Shown: piece by piece, positions 25,150-34,970 of the stretch
Layout: the number at the start of each line of letters is the position of its first letter
How positions within the stretch are numbered: the stretch's first letter is position 1
Source: Myxococcales bacterium
GTDB taxonomy: Bacteria > Myxococcota_A > Polyangia > Polyangiales > Houyiibacteriaceae
Length of the DNA stretch: 60,481 nucleotides
Assembly (NCBI GenBank): GCA_024643985.1
Contig: JAHELW010000003.1
Span: 1 to 60,481, forward strand
Reading direction: 5' to 3'
Notes under the pieces: model-generated
Database searches by the model: none
What the model was told of the DNA's origin: nothing
Seen by the model: the letters and a program-made list of their open reading frames with translations, nothing else
Program-made: the position numbers and the translations under genes

Positions 25150-26459
25150 AGCTCATCACGTCACACGAAACCACGGACTTCGATGGTCTGGCTTCGTGTG
25201 TCGCGCTGCAGAAGCTGCTGCCGGGTGCCCTCATCGGATTGAGCGGCGGATTCTCCTCGAACGTTCACCAGTATCTAGCGCTCCACCGCGATCGTTTTCG
25301 GACACATCGCTGCCAGGACCTCGATCTGAAGGCCGTCGACCTGCTCGTCGTGACGGATGTACGCAAGCGCGCTCGCCTCACGCACGTCGAGCCGGTCATC
25401 GAAAGAGCCGCGAAGGACCCCCTTCGCGTCCGCGTGGTCGTGTGGGATCACCACCCCGCGTCGCCCGACGACCTTCATGCCGACGAAGAGCACGTCCAGC
25501 CGGTTGGCTCGGTCACCACACTCTTGGTCGAGGAGCTTCGCGCGCGGGCGATCGACGTGGATCGCGAGGAGGCGACTCTGTTTGCCCTCGGCATTCACGA
25601 GGACACGGGCTCGCTGTCCTATGCCCGTTCATGTTCGCGCGATGCGGCGGCGCTCGCCTGGCTGCTCGGTCAGGGCGCGCAGTCGGGCCTCGTCCAGCGC
25701 TTCTTGAGGCCGCCTCTCGATCCCCTGGAGCGCGAGCTCCTGGTTCGATTGGTAGCGGTGGTCGAGGAGGTGCCGCGCGCCGGCGCTTCCGTCGCGATAG
25801 CGGCATTGGAAACGGAGGAGGTACCGCCGACTCTTGCTCGCGTGTCGACCGAGGCGTTTCGCATCCTCCCGCACGATGCGCTCTTTTGCGTGTTCCGTCT
25901 GCGTAACGGGAAGTCTCACATCGTCGGTCGCGGTCAGACGGACACGGTGCCGATAGGGGCCATCCTCGGGGATTTCGGCGGAGGCGGGCACGCCGGAGCG
26001 GGCGCAGCTTCCGTCCACGACACGCCGCTCGAAGAGGTGGTGGCCACGCTCCGGCAAAGCGTCGCCCGTCGATGCCGCCAGCCGGAGCTAGTGCGCGACC
26101 TCATGTCGAGCCCGGTCCGCACGGTGAGTCCAGATACGCCCCTTCCGGAGCTGACGAGCTCGCTTCGAGAGTGGGGCCATACCGGTGCTCCGGTCGTCGA
26201 TGGAGGCAGGCTCGTCGGGATCATCTCGCGTCGCGACGTGGAGCGCGCGCAGCGTCAGGGTCGAGCGGAGATGGCCGTGAAGAGCTGCATGGCGCATCGC
26301 GTGCACACCGTCGCGCCGGACGCACCGCTCAGAGACGCGCTCGCGCAAATGCGGGAGCACAACGTCGGCCGGCTCCCTGTCCTCGACGGCGCCCGCATCG
26401 TCGGCATCCTGTCTCGGGAAGACGTTCTCGGCTACCTCTACGAGGAGTCGCCTTGCTGA
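25146..26459 (+). CDS. DHH phosphoesterase with C-terminal CBS pair
   Basis: 437 residues. A DHH domain (about 1-160) has TSHETTDFDGLAS and VVVWDHHPASPDD; a DHHA1 domain (about 215-310) has GDFGGGGHAGAGAA; two CBS domains follow (about 318-370 and 380-435). The same DHH-DHHA1-CBS-CBS order opens the long tRNA nucleotidyltransferase/poly(A) polymerase-like proteins, but the polymerase domain is absent here. It could be a nanoRNase or a cyclic-dinucleotide or oligonucleotide phosphodiesterase gated by nucleotides through the CBS pair (inference). The ATG overlaps the CBS gene (ATGA-type); nqrA begins 41 bp later. Confidence 0.87.
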   Translation: MKLITSHETTDFDGLASCVALQKLLPGALIGLSGGFSSNVHQYLALHRDRFRTHRCQDLDLKAVDLLVVTDVRKRARLTHVEPVIERAAKDPLRVRVVVWDHHPASPDDLHADEEHVQPVGSVTTLLVEELRARAIDVDREEATLFALGIHEDTGSLSYARSCSRDAAALAWLLGQGAQSGLVQRFLRPPLDPLERELLVRLVAVVEEVPRAGASVAIAALETEEVPPTLARVSTEAFRILPHDALFCVFRLRNGKSHIVGRGQTDTVPIGAILGDFGGGGHAGAGAASVHDTPLEEVVATLRQSVARRCRQPELVRDLMSSPVRTVSPDTPLPELTSSLREWGHTGAPVVDGGRLVGIISRRDVERAQRQGRAEMAVKSCMAHRVHTVAPDAPLRDALAQMREHNVGRLPVLDGARIVGILSREDVLGYLYEESPC

Positions 26460-26500
26460 TGGCGTCCCGTACCAAGATTGGCTAGTCTGCGCGGTCTCCA

Positions 26501-27850
26501 ATGCACGTCCGTGTTCGAAAAGGCTTGGACATTCCGATCGATGGAGAACCGGAGCAGCGCATCGAGGATTCGAACCCGGTCGGTTGGGTAGCCCTCGTGG
26601 CCCGCGACTACCAGGGACTCCAGCCGAGGCTGCTCGTGGAAGTCGGGGGACGTGTCTGTCTCGGCCAGCCGGTGCTCGTCGATAAGCAACAACCAGACGT
26701 GACGTACACCGCTCCCGGCTGCGGCGAGGTGGTCGCGATCCATCGGGGAGAGCGAAGGGCCCTTCAATCCGTCGTGATCCGCCTCGACGGAGACGACGAA
26801 GAAACCTTTGGCGCGCATCCTCGCGATGCGCTCGAGGCTCTCGAGCGCGAGACCGTCCGCGAGACCTTGCTTCGCTCCGGCCTCTGGACGTCGCTGAGAA
26901 CACGGCCTTTCGGGAAAGTCCCCAAAGCGGACGCAACTCCGCACTCGATCTTCGTCACCGCAATCGATACGAACCCGCTTGCCGCGGATCCCCGAGTCGT
27001 GATCGCGGAGCGACCCGACGAGTTCCGCGACGGCCTCGCCGTCATCAGCCGCCTGACCGACGGCCGAGTTTACGTTTGTGAGGGGCCCGGCCCCAGTCTC
27101 GACCTACCGAGGCTCGAGGCGATGGCCCCGGCGGTCTTCGAGGGACCGCACCCGGCAGGCCTTCCCGGAACACACATTCACTTCCTCGATCCGGTGAGCG
27201 AGAAGAAGTCGGTCTGGTACCTCAACTACCAGGACGTCATTGCGATCGGCGCGCTGTTCACGACGGGCCGGATTCTCACCGAACGCGTGATTTCACTCGC
27301 GGGCCCGCTCGTGAAGAGGCCGCGCTTGCTCCGTACGCGATGGGGGGCGAGCACGGAGGATCTGCTCGACGGCGAGGTGGAGCCCGTGGCAAGTCGCGTG
27401 ATCTCCGGGTCCATTCTTAATGGTCGTCGCGCGGCGGGGCGGGCGCGCTACCTCGGCCCGTACGACCTTCAGCTGAGCGTGATCCAAGAAGACCATTCCC
27501 GGCACTTCCTCGACTGGCTCGCACCCGGCTTTGGGAAGTACTCCGCGACTCGTGCGTTTGCCGGAGCGCTGCGGCCCCGGAAACGGCGTTTTCCTCTAAC
27601 GAGCTCGCAGCAGGGTAGCCCTCGCGCCATGGTGCCGATCGACAACTTCGAGCGGGTGATGCCGCTCGACATTCTGCCCGCGCCGCTGCTCAAGGCGCTC
27701 ATCGTTCAGGACACGGAGACGGCCAAAGCGCTCGGCTGCCTCGAGCTCGAGGAAGATGACCTCGCCCTCTGTGCTTTCGTTTGCTGCAGCAAGTACGAGT
27801 ACGGCTCCTTCCTCCGTAACGCTCTCAATCTCATCGAGAAGAACGGCTGA
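26501..27850 (+). CDS. nqrA: Na+-translocating NADH:quinone reductase subunit A
   Basis: 449 residues of the NqrA family: a barrel-sandwich start [15 protein letters not shown] with [50 protein letters not shown] and the C-terminal [20 protein letters not shown]. It is the peripheral cytoplasmic subunit at the quinone side and has no cofactor. Its stop overlaps the nqrB start as TGATG. Confidence 0.95.
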   Translation: MHVRVRKGLDIPIDGEPEQRIEDSNPVGWVALVARDYQGLQPRLLVEVGGRVCLGQPVLVDKQQPDVTYTAPGCGEVVAIHRGERRALQSVVIRLDGDDEETFGAHPRDALEALERETVRETLLRSGLWTSLRTRPFGKVPKADATPHSIFVTAIDTNPLAADPRVVIAERPDEFRDGLAVISRLTDGRVYVCEGPGPSLDLPRLEAMAPAVFEGPHPAGLPGTHIHFLDPVSEKKSVWYLNYQDVIAIGALFTTGRILTERVISLAGPLVKRPRLLRTRWGASTEDLLDGEVEPVASRVISGSILNGRRAAGRARYLGPYDLQLSVIQEDHSRHFLDWLAPGFGKYSATRAFAGALRPRKRRFPLTSSQQGSPRAMVPIDNFERVMPLDILPAPLLKALIVQDTETAKALGCLELEEDDLALCAFVCCSKYEYGSFLRNALNLIEKNG

Positions 27851-29064
27851 TGCGTCCCCTGCGAAATCTCTTGGATCAGCTCGAGCCCTACTTTCGAAAG
27901 GGCGGACGGCTCGAGAGCTATCAAGCGATCTACGAGATGCTCGATACTCTCTTCTACTCGCCATCGGACGTCTCGCGGGGGGCCCCGCACGTACGAGATG
28001 CACTCAATTTGAAGCGAGTGATGGGGCTCGTCGTGCTCGGGGTGCTTCCCTGCGCAGTCGTCGGCATGTGGAATACCGGCCATCAGGCACACCTCGCGAT
28101 GGCTGAGCTCGGTCTTCCGCCGCCGACGGGCTGGCGCGGGACGCTGATGGCGCTCTTGGGGGTCGGGCACGATCCGAGCAGCGTCGGCGCGGCGATATTC
28201 CACGGTTTTCTCTACTTCCTTCCGATTTACGCGGTCACGATGCTCGCGGGCGGGTTTTGGGAGATTCTGTTTGCCGGCATACGCAATCACGAGGTCAACG
28301 AGGGCTTCTTCGTCACTTCGATTCTCTACGCGCTCACGCTCCCCGCGACGACGCCGCTCTGGCAGGTTGCCGTCGGGATTTCGTTTGGTGTCGTGATCGC
28401 GAAAGAAGTGTTTGGGGGAACGGGCAAGAACTTCATGAATCCTGCGCTCGCAGGGCGGGCTTTTCTGTACTTTGCCTACCCCGTGCAGATGTCCGGGGAA
28501 TCCGTGTGGGTGCCGCCAGTCGACGTCGTGACGGGGGCCACGCCCCTTGCCATCGGCGCCGAGAGCGGAGTTGCGGGCATCGTCGAATCGGGGGTGACGT
28601 GGATGGACGCGTTTCTCGGTCCAATTCAAGGCTCGCTCGGGGAAACGTCGGCGCTCGCGTGCCTGCTCGGGGGCGCATTCATCGTCTACACGGGGGTCGC
28701 GTCCTGGCGGATCATCGTCGGTGTCATGATCGGCATGGTCGGCACCGCGGTGCTCTTCAACGCGGTTGGCTCCGACGTCAATCCGATGTTCGGGATGCCC
28801 TGGGAGTGGCATCTCGTTCTCGGCGGCTTTGCCTTCGGCATGGTCTTCATGGCTACCGACCCCGTCACGGCGTGCGTGACCAACACCGGCCGCTGGATTT
28901 TCGGGGCGGTCGTCGGGGCCCTCACCGTCGTCATCCGAGTGGTGAACGTGGCGTTCCCCGAGGGCATCATGCTCGCGATCCTATTCGCGAACATCTTCTC
29001 CCCGACCATCGACTATTTCGTGATGCAAGCGAACATCAACCGGAGGCTGAAGCGGAGTGCCTGA
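27850..29064 (+). CDS. nqrB: Na+-translocating NADH:quinone reductase subunit B
   Basis: 404-residue membrane protein with about ten helices. It binds FMN covalently through Thr in VTGATPLAIG (near residue 230), plus riboflavin, and forms the Na+ path. The N-terminal RNLLDQLEPYFRKGG and HEVNEGFFVTS are family blocks. ATG overlaps the nqrA stop; its own stop overlaps the nqrC GTG. Confidence 0.95.
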   Translation: MRPLRNLLDQLEPYFRKGGRLESYQAIYEMLDTLFYSPSDVSRGAPHVRDALNLKRVMGLVVLGVLPCAVVGMWNTGHQAHLAMAELGLPPPTGWRGTLMALLGVGHDPSSVGAAIFHGFLYFLPIYAVTMLAGGFWEILFAGIRNHEVNEGFFVTSILYALTLPATTPLWQVAVGISFGVVIAKEVFGGTGKNFMNPALAGRAFLYFAYPVQMSGESVWVPPVDVVTGATPLAIGAESGVAGIVESGVTWMDAFLGPIQGSLGETSALACLLGGAFIVYTGVASWRIIVGVMIGMVGTAVLFNAVGSDVNPMFGMPWEWHLVLGGFAFGMVFMATDPVTACVTNTGRWIFGAVVGALTVVIRVVNVAFPEGIMLAILFANIFSPTIDYFVMQANINRRLKRSA

Positions 29065-29857
29065 GGCGGATCCGAAAGCGATGGCAAAGAGAGAGGGTGT
29101 CGCTCGCACGCTGCTCGTCGCCCTGCTCGTAAGCCTCGTCTGCTCGTCCCTGGTCGCATCCGCGGCGGTCGTCCTGAAGCCCCTCCAAGAGGCCAACGCC
29201 AAGCTCGATGCGCGTAAGAACATCTTGGACGTTGCGGGTGTGTTCGACCCCGACCGCGACATCGACGAGCAGTTCGAAAGCATCGAGACGCGCGTGGTCG
29301 ACCTCGAGACCGGGACGTACCGGGGGGACATCGATCCCGATGCGTTCGATCCGGAACAGGCCAGAAAAGACCCGGAGCAAAGCACGGCCGTCCCTCCGGA
29401 GCTGGACGCTGCGCGCGTTGGAAGAAGGGCCGATCGCGCGCTGGTCTACCTGGTCCGAGATGGTGACTCCGTCACGCGTATCATCTTGCCTGTGTACGGC
29501 TACGGCCTCTGGTCGACGATGTACGGGTTTCTCGCGCTCGAACCGGACGGCAACACCGTGGCCGACATCGTGTTCTATTCGCACGCGGAGACGGCGGGCA
29601 TCGGGGACTTCGTCTCGAAGCCGAAATGGCGGAGCCTGTGGCCTGCAAAGCGCGCCTTCGACGAGGACGGCGAGCTCATGCTCCGCGTGGTCAAAGGACG
29701 TGTTTCACCCGACGATCCGCTGGCCGACTACCACGTCGATGGCGTATCCGGCGCAACGCTAACGGGCAACGGGGTGACGAACCTCATTCAGTATTGGTTG
29801 GGTCCGCACGGCTTTGGGCCCTACCTGCGCGAAATCCAGCAAGGAGCAGGAATATGA
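29057..29857 (+). CDS. nqrC: Na+-translocating NADH:quinone reductase subunit C
   Basis: 266 residues: one N-terminal transmembrane helix (about 15-38) and a periplasmic domain with the covalent FMN site SGATLT near residue 232. [19 protein letters not shown] and GETAGIGD-like [11 protein letters not shown] are typical. GTG start at 29057 overlaps nqrB by 8 bases; its stop overlaps nqrD by four. Confidence 0.95.
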   Translation: MPEADPKAMAKREGVARTLLVALLVSLVCSSLVASAAVVLKPLQEANAKLDARKNILDVAGVFDPDRDIDEQFESIETRVVDLETGTYRGDIDPDAFDPEQARKDPEQSTAVPPELDAARVGRRADRALVYLVRDGDSVTRIILPVYGYGLWSTMYGFLALEPDGNTVADIVFYSHAETAGIGDFVSKPKWRSLWPAKRAFDEDGELMLRVVKGRVSPDDPLADYHVDGVSGATLTGNGVTNLIQYWLGPHGFGPYLREIQQGAGI

Positions 29858-30516
29858 ACCCCGCGGCCAAGCGCGCTCTTCTCGAGCCGATCGTCGACGA
29901 AAACCCCGTCACGCTTCACGTCTTGGGGATCTGCTCCGCGCTCGCCGTGACGACTTCGCTCCTGCCGTCCCTCTACATGTGCGTTGCGCTCACGGTAGTT
30001 GCGTCGCTTGCAAACGCCGCGGTCAGCGCGATTCGCGGCGTGTTGCCCGGAAGCATACGCATCATCGTCCAGATGACGATCATCGCGTCTCTGGTCATCG
30101 TGGTCGACGAATCGCTCAAAGCGTTCGCGTTCGAGACGAGCCGCGAGCTCTCGGTATTCGTGGGCTTGATCATCACCAACTGCATCGTCCTCGGCCGGAC
30201 GGAAAGCTTCGGCTCCAAGAATTCCGTGGGGCTCAGCTTCCTCGATGGTATCGGGAACGGCCTCGGATACAGCGTGATTCTGATCCTCGTCGCGACGTGC
30301 CGCGAGCTTCTCGGCAAAGGCACGCTCCTCGGATACACCATCCTTCCAAACGTCGCGGACGGCGGTTGGTACAACCCCAACGGGATGATGCTTCTGCCGC
30401 CGAGCGCGTTCTTCGTCATCGGGCTCATCATTTGGGGCGTGCGGAGCTTGAAGGTGGAGCAGGTCGAGCAGGCCGAGTTCCGGATTCATGAAGTGCACCG
30501 AACGGAGGCCCACTGA
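29854..30516 (+). CDS. nqrD: Na+-translocating NADH:quinone reductase subunit D
   Basis: 220-residue, six-helix membrane subunit with [32 protein letters not shown] (the NCxxxG cysteine shares the membrane 2Fe-2S site with NqrE) and [14 protein letters not shown] at 29854 follows AAGGAGCAGG. The end overlaps the nqrE start by one base. Confidence 0.95.
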   Translation: MNPAAKRALLEPIVDENPVTLHVLGICSALAVTTSLLPSLYMCVALTVVASLANAAVSAIRGVLPGSIRIIVQMTIIASLVIVVDESLKAFAFETSRELSVFVGLIITNCIVLGRTESFGSKNSVGLSFLDGIGNGLGYSVILILVATCRELLGKGTLLGYTILPNVADGGWYNPNGMMLLPPSAFFVIGLIIWGVRSLKVEQVEQAEFRIHEVHRTEAH

Positions 30517-31127
30517 TGAGCGGTCACTACGTCGAGCTCTTCATCAAGGCGGTGTTCGTGGAGAATCTGGCGCTGTCCTTCTTTCTCGGGATGTGCACCT
30601 TCCTCGCGGTTTCGAAGCGAATCGAGACCGCATTCGGGCTCGGCGCCGCAGTCATGTTCGTGCAGCTCATCACGGTCACCGCCAATGCGTTTCTCTACAA
30701 TCACGTTCTCAAAGAAGGGGCGCTCGCCTGGGCCGGGCTTCCCGACCTCGACCTCAGCTTTCTCGGCTTGGTCACGTACATCGGTGTGATCGCGGCGATG
30801 GTGCAGATCCTCGAAATGATCCTCGATCGTCATTTCCCGCGGCTCTTTCACGCGCTCGGGATCTACCTACCGCTGATCACGGTGAACTGCGCGATCCTCG
30901 GGGGCAGCCTTTTTGCCGTCGAGCGGGACTACACCATGGGCGAGAGTGCGGTGTTTGCGCTCGGTAGCGGCTTCGGCTGGGCCCTCGCACTCGTGGGCCT
31001 TGCTGGGATTCGCGAGAAGCTCAAGTACAGCGACGTCCCAGCCGGGCTTCAGGGGCTTGGCATCGCGTTCATCATCGTGGGCTTGATGTCGCTTGGTTTC
31101 ATGGCGTTCGCCGGGGTTCAGCTGTAG
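30516..31127 (+). CDS. nqrE: Na+-translocating NADH:quinone reductase subunit E
   Basis: 203-residue six-helix subunit, structural partner of NqrD. It has [23 protein letters not shown] (N-terminal Cys) and [15 protein letters not shown] with the membrane-cluster Cys. [16 protein letters not shown] is typical of NqrE rather than RnfA. Only 13 bp separate it from nqrF. Confidence 0.95.
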   Translation: MSGHYVELFIKAVFVENLALSFFLGMCTFLAVSKRIETAFGLGAAVMFVQLITVTANAFLYNHVLKEGALAWAGLPDLDLSFLGLVTYIGVIAAMVQILEMILDRHFPRLFHALGIYLPLITVNCAILGGSLFAVERDYTMGESAVFALGSGFGWALALVGLAGIREKLKYSDVPAGLQGLGIAFIIVGLMSLGFMAFAGVQL

Positions 31128-31140
31128 AGGGGGCGGCGCC

Positions 31141-32367
31141 ATGGGTCTGCAAATCATCGCTGCCGTAGCCGTTTTCACCGGGGTGATCGTGCTGCTGTCG
31201 ACCGTGATCCTGGTTGCCCGATCGCGGTTGGTCGAAACCGGCAGCGTCACGCTCGTCGTCAACGAGGACCGCGAGTTCGTCGTGCCGGCTGGTTCGAAGC
31301 TCCTCGAGGCGCTTGCGGACGTCGGTCTCTACCTGCCGTCCGGCTGCGGGGGAAAAGGCACCTGCGGCCAGTGCCGAGTCAGAGTCCCGGTGGGTGGAGG
31401 GCCTCTGCTGCCGACCGAGGAAGCGTCGATCGGACCGAACGAGGCGGCTCAGCACGTGCGGCTGTCTTGCCAAGTCGCGGTCCGCGAGGACGTGCGCGTA
31501 TGGATTCCCGAGGAGGTCTTCGGGGTCCGGCAGTGGGACTGTACCGTGCGGTCTACGCGCGGCCTCAGCACGTTCATCAAGGAGATCGTGCTCGAGCTCC
31601 CCGAGGGCGAAGAGGTGCCGTTTCGGGCCGGGGGCTACATCCAGGTCGAGTGTCCGCCATTCCACACGAAGTTCTCGGACTTCGACATCGAGCCGAAGTA
31701 TCGAGAGGAATGGGACCGCTTGAACCTGTGGCGCTACGTCGCTGGCACGAAGAGCCCGACGACTCGAGCCTACTCGATGGCGAACTATCCGGAGGAAAAG
31801 GGGATCATCCTCCTCAATATCGGCATCGCCCTTCCGCCGCCGGGCGCGAGGGACGACGTGCCGCCCGGTGTGGTCTCCTCGTATCTCTTTCAGCTCCAAC
31901 CAGGTGACGAGACGACGATTTCCGGCCCCTATGGCGAGTTCTACGCGCGAGAGACGGACCACGAGATGGTATTCATCGGCGGTGGCACGGGGATGGCGCC
32001 GATGCGTTCGCACATCTTCGACCAGCTCGAGCGGCTCGAGACCAATCGCAAGATCTCGTTCTGGTTCGGCGTTCGAAGCAAGCGTGACCTCTTCTATCAC
32101 GAGGAGTTCACGCGTCTTGCCGAGGAGCACCCGAACTTCACGTACACCGTTGCGCTTTCCGAGCCGCAGAAGGATGACGACTGGGACGGGCCCGTGGGCT
32201 TCATTCACGCGGTGGCGTACGATGAGTACCTGGCCGACCATCCGGCTCCGGAGGACTGCGAGTACTACATGTGCGGCCCGCCCTTGATGATCTCGGCGGT
32301 TCAGAGGATGCTAACCAACCTCGGGGTGCCCGACGAGAACGTGATGTTCGACGATTTTGGTAGTTGA
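31141..32367 (+). CDS. nqrF: Na+-translocating NADH:quinone reductase subunit F
   Basis: 408 residues: an N-terminal helix (about 3-25), a [2Fe-2S] ferredoxin domain with CGGKGTCGQC and a fourth Cys in LSCQV, an FAD domain with TRAYSMANYPEE, and an NAD-binding domain with FIGGGTGMAPMRSHIFDQL and the C-terminal YYMCGPPLM and FDDFGS. It oxidises NADH and passes electrons to the membrane subunits. ATG 31141 follows AGAGGGGGCGG. Its stop overlaps nqrM as TGATG. Confidence 0.96.
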   Translation: MGLQIIAAVAVFTGVIVLLSTVILVARSRLVETGSVTLVVNEDREFVVPAGSKLLEALADVGLYLPSGCGGKGTCGQCRVRVPVGGGPLLPTEEASIGPNEAAQHVRLSCQVAVREDVRVWIPEEVFGVRQWDCTVRSTRGLSTFIKEIVLELPEGEEVPFRAGGYIQVECPPFHTKFSDFDIEPKYREEWDRLNLWRYVAGTKSPTTRAYSMANYPEEKGIILLNIGIALPPPGARDDVPPGVVSSYLFQLQPGDETTISGPYGEFYARETDHEMVFIGGGTGMAPMRSHIFDQLERLETNRKISFWFGVRSKRDLFYHEEFTRLAEEHPNFTYTVALSEPQKDDDWDGPVGFIHAVAYDEYLADHPAPEDCEYYMCGPPLMISAVQRMLTNLGVPDENVMFDDFGS

Positions 32368-32558
32368 TGGTGATGCTAGTCTACGTGCTCAGCTTTGCAG
32401 CGTTTGCCTTGGCCCTCGGCGGGCTCGGCGTCGGGCTGATGATGGGGCGCGATGGCATCCGCGGCACGTGCGGCGGTCTCAACAGTCCCGAAGGATGTGG
32501 CGCCTGCGGCCGCAGGGCCGGCGAGGCCCGCGAGTGCCCGAGGGGTCGCATGCGATGA
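32367..32558 (+). CDS. nqrM: NQR maturation protein NqrM (DUF539)
   Basis: 63 residues with one transmembrane helix (about 5-27) and a Cys-rich tail: RGTCGGLNSPEGCGACGRR. The GTCGGL block and following Cys pair are the NqrM pattern. NqrM is needed to assemble the membrane iron site shared by NqrD and NqrE (family knowledge). It overlaps nqrF and the following CBS gene. Confidence 0.9.
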   Translation: MVMLVYVLSFAAFALALGGLGVGLMMGRDGIRGTCGGLNSPEGCGACGRRAGEARECPRGRMR

Positions 32559-32962
32559 AAGGGGTGCAAGACCTGCGGGCGAGGGACGTCATGATCAAGA
32601 AGCCCCTCGTGCTCAGCCCCGAGCGACGGCTTCTCGATGCGGTGCGGATGCTGGTCGACCAGCGAGTCCCCGGTGCCCCGGTGGTGGACGAGCGAGGCAG
32701 CCTCGTAGGTGCGCTGACCGAACGCGACTTTCTCGAGGCTCTGGTCGTCGCCGGCTATCACGCCGAGGAGGGCGGCCGAGTCGGAGACCACATGAACACG
32801 GACGTCCAGACCGTGCAGGTCGACACCAGCCTCTTCGACGTGGCCACGCTGTTTGCCAAATCAGGTTACCGATGGTTTCCGGTCGTCGACGAGAACCGAG
32901 TCGTGGGCGTGGTCGCGCGGCGCGAAGTCCTGCGGGCCCTCATCGATGCCTTTGGGCGCTGA
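32555..32962 (+). CDS. CBS-pair protein at the end of the nqr operon
   Basis: 135 residues, one Bateman module: ARDVMIKKPLVLSPERR to GALTERDFLEALV, then VGDHMNTDVQTVQVD to GVVARREVLRALI. The ATG overlaps the nqrM stop (ATGA), so it is co-translated with the Na+ pump. With the CBS-pair and DHH-CBS genes before nqrA, the pump is bracketed by CBS proteins. A regulatory role on NQR or on its own ligand sensing is inference. Confidence 0.88.
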   Translation: MKGVQDLRARDVMIKKPLVLSPERRLLDAVRMLVDQRVPGAPVVDERGSLVGALTERDFLEALVVAGYHAEEGGRVGDHMNTDVQTVQVDTSLFDVATLFAKSGYRWFPVVDENRVVGVVARREVLRALIDAFGR

Positions 32963-32982
32963 AGGGCGAGCTCTCGGCGGAG

Positions 32983-33759
32983 CTAGCGGTCGAGCGCGTC
33001 GAGCCCGCGTTGCTCCGCATCGTCCATGCCGCGCGAGAGAAGGCCGGGAAAGAGGCCGAGCAAGCGGACGAGCTTTCCGCGCCCGCTCGGCAGCAACACC
33101 TCGCGCCGCGGCGAGCGGATCACGTCCAGCACCGCATGCGCAACGCGTTCCGGCGGCATCGGCTTTTCCGTGAATACGACCGCGCCGGCGCGCTTCTTTC
33201 GCATCCCCTGGAGCATTGGCGTTTCGACGGCGCCCGGACAGACGACCGTCCAGTGGATCGGCGCATGACGATGGTCGAGCGCGCAGCTGTGCGTGTAGGC
33301 GCGCACCGCGTGCTTGGTGGCGCAATACGCCGCGAGATCGGGCGCCGGCGCAAACGCAGCCATGCTCGCGACGTTGATGACGTGTCCGCGCTCGCGTTCG
33401 AGAAAGCGAGGCAGGAAGGCTCGGACTCCGTTCATGACCCCGATGAGATTGACGTCGATCGTGAGGCGATCGTCTTCTTCCGAGACGGCACCACACGGAC
33501 CCGGCAAGCAGACCCCTGCGTTGTTGACCAGCACGTCGATCGGTCCGCCTGCCGCCTCGGCCGTGTCGGCCGCGCTCTCCCACGCAGCGAGCTCCCGCAC
33601 GTCCAGGTTCGTGATCTGCAGTCCGGGGAGCTCCGCACGAAGCGTCGAGAGCCCGGCAGAATCGACGTCGGCCGCAACCACCTGATGCCCCGCGCCGAGG
33701 CAAAGGCGAGCAATCGCGGCACCGATCCCTTTTGCGGCGCCTGTCACGAAAACACGCAC
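32983..33759 (-). CDS. Short-chain dehydrogenase/reductase
   Basis: 258 residues with GTG start. Classical SDR features: VTGAAKGIGAAIARLCLGAG (cofactor loop TGxxxGIG), VAADVDS suggesting NAD(H) over NADP(H), VNNAGVCLPG, catalytic Ser in INVASMAAFAP and YCATK (Tyr-x3-Lys). The substrate is unknown. The C-terminus is somewhat longer and basic, ending MDDAEQRGLDALDR. It converges with the nqr operon and follows the LuxR gene by 34 bp on the same strand. Confidence 0.88.
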   Translation of the reverse strand: MRVFVTGAAKGIGAAIARLCLGAGHQVVAADVDSAGLSTLRAELPGLQITNLDVRELAAWESAADTAEAAGGPIDVLVNNAGVCLPGPCGAVSEEDDRLTIDVNLIGVMNGVRAFLPRFLERERGHVINVASMAAFAPAPDLAAYCATKHAVRAYTHSCALDHRHAPIHWTVVCPGAVETPMLQGMRKKRAGAVVFTEKPMPPERVAHAVLDVIRSPRREVLLPSGRGKLVRLLGLFPGLLSRGMDDAEQRGLDALDR

Positions 33760-33793
33760 GATGCCCCGGTGTGACAGATGACCGAACCGGACG

Positions 33794-34819
33794 CTACTCG
33801 AGGCTTTCGAACTCGCGCAGCTTGTCCACGAGCTGGGCGCGCGTCCGAACGTCGAGCTTTCGCATCGCGTTTCGGAGAAGAAGCGACACGCGTGACTTCG
33901 AGAGACCGAGGCGGTACCCGATCATCTTGTTCGTCTGACCGAACGCGGCGCAAGTCGCCACTTGTCGCTCACGCTCGGTCAAGCCGCGCGGATCCGTGAC
34001 GTGCGGCGCGTTTGGAATCGCGAGCACGAAGCGCCTTCCGTCGGTGTCGAACCAGTCGACCGTCGACCAGCGTCCTTGAACGAGGGCCTTCCAGATCTGA
34101 AGGGCCTTTTCCGGATCGGTTTCGCGCATCCGCCCGCGGGCTTTGTCCACGGCGATGGCAGCTTCGCGAAGCTTCTTCGAAGCGCTCGCGTGTTTCGCGT
34201 GGCCGACGGCATCGGTGATCCGATAGCTGTGCACGTCGAAGATCGCCTCGGCGTCGTGAGGCAGCTCGGTTTCACTGTCGACGAATGGCTCTCTCGCCGC
34301 GAGACCCCGTCGCAGGCGATGTCCTGCTTCGAGGTGCGCCGCGAGCATCGCCCATTTCTCCTGCTCCTGCGGCGTGAGGGTCGTGATCTCCTTCAGCGGA
34401 GCCACGAGAGCAATGCCCGCCCCCGTGGGATCGACCGTCGTAATGCCAAAGACGTCTCGGCAGTAGTCGACGTGGGAAGTATAGAGCTCGAGCGCCTCGG
34501 GATGGGCGGCGGTGCTCACCGACATCGTCGTCGCTTGACCCGGGCGCGCCTGCTCTCGGAGCATGTCCGGGGGAGTGGCGGCGAGGGCGGCCATGTGGCG
34601 CTCCGCGAAGTCTTCAGGCCCGGAACCGATGTGGATGTTGAACACCTGCACGTCCCCCTCGTCCGGGGGACGGCCATACTCGACCGCAGCGACGCCCAAT
34701 CCGCGGTCGAGGACCGGAAGACCACGCTCTAGCACCGCGGGAAGCCACTCTTGGTCGTCCAACCCGAGGTCGTAGGCGGCCTCGGTGAAATCAATAATTG
34801 CTGAGCCGACGCGGTCCAC
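33794..34819 (-). CDS. LuxR-type transcriptional regulator with unassigned sensor domain
   Basis: 341 residues, GTG start. The C-terminal LuxR HTH (about 278-335) reads GLTERERQVATCAAFGQTNK, then IGYRLGLSKSRVSLLLRNAM and VRTRAQLVDKL. The N-terminal 270 residues lack a receiver domain and no autoinducer-binding family is obvious; a GAF-like fold is possible. The HTH has SKSRVS where the family usually has S..TV, so the recognition helix is atypical. It lies upstream of the SDR gene, which may be a target. About 150 bp of unremarkable sequence separate it from the lipoprotein gene. Confidence 0.82.
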   Translation of the reverse strand: MDRVGSAIIDFTEAAYDLGLDDQEWLPAVLERGLPVLDRGLGVAAVEYGRPPDEGDVQVFNIHIGSGPEDFAERHMAALAATPPDMLREQARPGQATTMSVSTAAHPEALELYTSHVDYCRDVFGITTVDPTGAGIALVAPLKEITTLTPQEQEKWAMLAAHLEAGHRLRRGLAAREPFVDSETELPHDAEAIFDVHSYRITDAVGHAKHASASKKLREAAIAVDKARGRMRETDPEKALQIWKALVQGRWSTVDWFDTDGRRFVLAIPNAPHVTDPRGLTERERQVATCAAFGQTNKMIGYRLGLSKSRVSLLLRNAMRKLDVRTRAQLVDKLREFESLE

Positions 34820-34970
34820 GCGAGTCCCGCCCGTGGGCCGTCACCATCGAGTGCTTGCGCACATCAACCCACAGACGCCTTCAAAGCTGCACGAGCCGGC
34901 TGCCGAGGTCTATACGTAATTGTTTACGTCCCGATTCGGCGAGGACTAGCGCCCGCAGCGCGCAATCGCC

